Assembly: GCF_019443285.1 (NCBI RefSeq) | Contig: NZ_CP080327.1 | Span: 1,240,001-1,304,000 of the forward strand | Source of the DNA: Aquisediminimonas profunda | GTDB lineage: Bacteria; Pseudomonadota; Alphaproteobacteria; Sphingomonadales; Sphingomonadaceae | DNA length: 64,000 nt | Direction of reading: 5' to 3' | Shown: in pieces, positions 62,061-64,000 of the stretch | How the letters are laid out: each line of letters begins with the position of its first letter | Position numbering within the stretch: position 1 is the first letter of the stretch | Program-made: the position numbers and the translations under genes | The notes under the pieces: model-generated | What the model was told of the DNA's origin: nothing | What the model saw: only the letters and a program-made list of their open reading frames with translations | Database searches by the model: none

Positions 62061-62744
62061 ATGAGTTCGTTAGCATCTGACACGACCACCACGATCGATC
62101 CATGGTGGCTAACCAACATTGCCAAGATTCAGTTCGCCATGGTGGCGGGGATCGCCGTTGCCTATGATTTGGCAAATGGCGAAGGCAGCTACAACGAATT
62201 GGCCAGGCAAGGAGACGTGTATCTCAGTGCCGAGCAACTTCTTGTAGCATGTATGAAGGTCGAGAACGACCAACTCAGCGGTCCCGAACTTGCTTTCCTC
62301 CATATCAGGCAGGGGATGACCGCTGGGCAGGTGGCATTGGAGGTTCTAGGCGCATTCGGAGGTTTTGGGAGGTTGCGAGCCGAAGACCCGGAAGCGACGG
62401 TTGACCTGGAGACTTTCCTCGAACCTCTTCTCCTGGGTTTTGATGCCAAGGGCCTCGGAGGTTTGGCGCGCATGCTGGTCCAAGGAAATCAGATTGCCTA
62501 TTCCTTGGCAAGCGGGCGTGAGTTCGATCGCTTTCTGATTGAGGCCAAAGGCAATGGGTTCGAGGAGGAGATGAACGACATCTGCAACAATGTGCTGTCG
62601 TCGTTCAATGCTCCCGTCTGGGATCTTTCGACACCTGAGCTTCAGGCGGTCACGATAGCCTACAAGGCGTATCAAATGGCACTGCTGCTTGGTCACCGGG
62701 CCACCGGCGATTGGATAGCCGGGGATATGCCCATGGCCGCGTAA
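62061..62744 (+). CDS. hypothetical helical protein
   Basis: A product of 227 residues, acidic and mainly helical, which I do not recognise. It begins MSSLASDTTTTIDPWW, with segments FAMVAGIAVAYDLANGEGSY, FLEPLLLGFDAKGLGGLARM and VTIAYKAYQMALLLGHRATG. There is no signal peptide or clear membrane segment. ATG 62061 has GGAG 8 nt upstream. It is divergent from the four-Cys pair and is followed by another unknown gene on the same strand. Confidence 0.6.
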   Translation: MSSLASDTTTTIDPWWLTNIAKIQFAMVAGIAVAYDLANGEGSYNELARQGDVYLSAEQLLVACMKVENDQLSGPELAFLHIRQGMTAGQVALEVLGAFGGFGRLRAEDPEATVDLETFLEPLLLGFDAKGLGGLARMLVQGNQIAYSLASGREFDRFLIEAKGNGFEEEMNDICNNVLSSFNAPVWDLSTPELQAVTIAYKAYQMALLLGHRATGDWIAGDMPMAA

Positions 62745-62890
62745 CCTGCTGGGCCGCGGCGATGTAATTGGCCGCGGCCACGGCCCCATTCAGATTAAAA
62801 TTCAACATTCCCGCAGCCCTGCTCGGGCCTGCGAACCCTTGCACGCGCACTCTTTGCCTTAGCGGCACCATCAAATGAAAGGTTTTCATC

Positions 62891-63451
62891 ATGCTTATTT
62901 CACTATCTGATTATCTCGAACTCGCCACGCGTGGTTATGCCATGGCCTATGACCAGCATTGGAAAACAGCACCATTCGAACCCGAAGACTGGGTCGCTGA
63001 TCCGTCCGGCCTCGGTCTGAACGCAGCGCGCAGGATCTTTTTGCATCTGACGGAGATCGAAGAAGGTCTTGATGTCGACTCTTGTTGCCGGGACGAGCGG
63101 CTCATGCTGCTGGCTGCATGCCAGATCAGTCGGGTTGCACTCATCATGTCGAATCCTCCGACGGTCGATATCTTAGCGCAAGACTGCGACATTGCGGCGT
63201 TGATTTCGCCGACCTGTGCTCCTTTTCTGGCACCTGCTGGGTTTGTGGCAAGGGACCTTTCAAAGCCCGAAGATGTTGAAAACGAGCAGATTGGCGATTG
63301 GCGCGTCCATCACATTGCCTGGAAAATATTCAACGCACACCTCTTGCTCGAGCAGGAATATCGCATGGCAAAGGCGCAGGCGCTGTGGTCGGAAGCTGAC
63401 GCACAGAAGCGGATCGCGCGACTTCAGCGACGTTTGGATGAATTGGAATAA
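62891..63451 (+). CDS. hypothetical helical protein
   Basis: A product of 186 residues, unknown. It has a helical C-terminus with a coiled-coil tendency (ALWSEADAQKRIARLQRRLD). The N-terminal LSDYLELATRGYAMAYDQHW loosely resembles the AMVAGIAVAYDLANG part of the gene before it. GAAAGG precedes the ATG. The 146-bp gap before it contains two GGCCGCGGC copies (about 62753 and 62780). Confidence 0.6.
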   Translation: MLISLSDYLELATRGYAMAYDQHWKTAPFEPEDWVADPSGLGLNAARRIFLHLTEIEEGLDVDSCCRDERLMLLAACQISRVALIMSNPPTVDILAQDCDIAALISPTCAPFLAPAGFVARDLSKPEDVENEQIGDWRVHHIAWKIFNAHLLLEQEYRMAKAQALWSEADAQKRIARLQRRLDELE

Positions 63452-63528
63452 CTTGCTTTCCTCGGTCGTAACGTCGGTCGCGGGGCAGGCGAGATTCCAC
63501 ACTGTGGTGCGCAAACCGTTTCGTTCGG

Positions 63529-63999
63529 CTAGCGCAGTGTTGGTCCGTAAAAATTTGGAAGGGCCGCGATCTTTATGGGGGATTGTGGCCCAATCCAGCT
63601 TGCTTCGAGAAATGACCTCCATTTCTCTGGATCGAGCTCGAGTGTGATCAGCGCCTGGCAAGCCTGATACGTGAGGGCCAGCGCGTGCTGCGTATATTGG
63701 GGAAGCTTTTCCAGAGGGTGATCATCAGAAGCGAGCGCCCGTTCGCAAAGATCACTCATATCATCCAGATCGAGATCGCCATCTTGCTGAGCAAGGTATC
63801 GGTAGAGAGAAGCTCGAGGATCGCTCAACTCGAGTGCCGCACTGAGACCGTGCCAGAGCATGCAGGGCAAGTTCCCGAGATCTCCCTTGCAGATCAAAGG
63901 GAGCTCTGTGTCCAGAAATTGTGCGACGGTCCGGTTGTTGGCGTTGAAATCCCAGTCGCTCGAATAGCGCGACAAGCTTGCATAGGTATCCAGCACCAC
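63529..63999 (-). CDS. hypothetical protein, possibly cut by the window edge
   Basis: A product of at least 156 residues, unknown, with a helical pattern (LYRYLAQQDGDLDLDDMSDL; ALALTYQACQALITLELDPE). The reading frame is open to the right edge, so the true start may lie outside. It is convergent with the gene ending at 63451. Confidence 0.5.
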   Translation of the reverse strand: MVLDTYASLSRYSSDWDFNANNRTVAQFLDTELPLICKGDLGNLPCMLWHGLSAALELSDPRASLYRYLAQQDGDLDLDDMSDLCERALASDDHPLEKLPQYTQHALALTYQACQALITLELDPEKWRSFLEASWIGPQSPIKIAALPNFYGPTLR

Positions 64000-64000
64000 C

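Noticed and set aside
1-64000. CRISPR arrays, tRNA and rRNA genes
   Set aside because: None was seen on reading; the only short repeats are the two-copy ones listed near 59161 and 59628. A dedicated tRNA scan was not possible here.

Overview
The window looks like chromosome or megaplasmid accessory DNA of a sphingomonad-type alphaproteobacterium. The evidence is three large TonB-dependent receptors next to catabolic operons, S9 peptidase/cyclophilin/DUF885 sets, DUF5818 and GreA-like small genes of a sphingomonad type, and many IS6-family relics. No rRNA, tRNA or CRISPR array was seen. This identification rests on gene families recognised by eye, not on a search.

Layout, left to right. (1) 1-6060: the end of a TonB receptor, then an operon for a tryptophan-tryptophylquinone (TTQ) amine dehydrogenase (large subunit, MauE, MauD, small subunit) followed by two small c-type cytochromes. 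(2) 6094-7993: a complete IS6-type element and a scrap-heap of truncated genes. (3) 8010-15528, minus strand: a tight eight-gene aromatic amino acid operon (aromatic amino acid hydroxylase, tryptophan dioxygenase, formylkynurenine hydrolase, kynureninase, nitrilase, gentisate-dioxygenase-like cupin, FAH hydrolase, maleate isomerase), with a divergent Lrp regulator. (4) 17380-26524: TonB receptor, DPP4-like peptidase, cyclophilin, MFS transporter, prolyl oligopeptidase. (5) 26590-34391: IS3 and phage relics, an SDR, a GreA-like protein, a Leu/Phe dehydrogenase coupled to an ACT-domain protein, and a second Lrp regulator. (6) 34412-43316, minus strand: a second peptide module (TonB receptor, DPP4-like peptidase, MFS, cyclophilin-DUF885 fusion) with a divergent TetR regulator. 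(7) 43520-49990: PutA with a divergent Lrp regulator, a dead second aromatic amino acid hydroxylase gene, a dead IS6 transposase and a CPBP protease. (8) 50741-57735: an operon of Fe/2-oxoglutarate oxygenase, AMP-forming ligase, aldehyde dehydrogenase, BASS transporter and aminotransferase, closed by a GntR regulator. (9) 57755-64000: a long gene-poor stretch with a cluster of hairpins, then unrecognised genes including a paralogous pair with a shared four-cysteine motif.

The common theme is scavenging of amino-acid-derived nitrogen compounds: amines, aromatic amino acids, branched-chain or aromatic amino acids, proline and proline-containing peptides. Each block is bordered by an IS6-family element or relic (about 2140, 6094, 16345, 34094 and 48267), so the region looks assembled from modules. 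The observations I rate highest are: the kynurenine-type operon that joins an aromatic amino acid hydroxylase to a gentisate-type cleavage arm, which would fit a route through 5-hydroxyanthranilate; the two parallel peptide import-and-hydrolysis modules; an Asp-to-His change at a key TTQ site of the amine dehydrogenase; and a palindrome shared by the GntR gene, the oxygenase operon and a distant TonB receptor gene.
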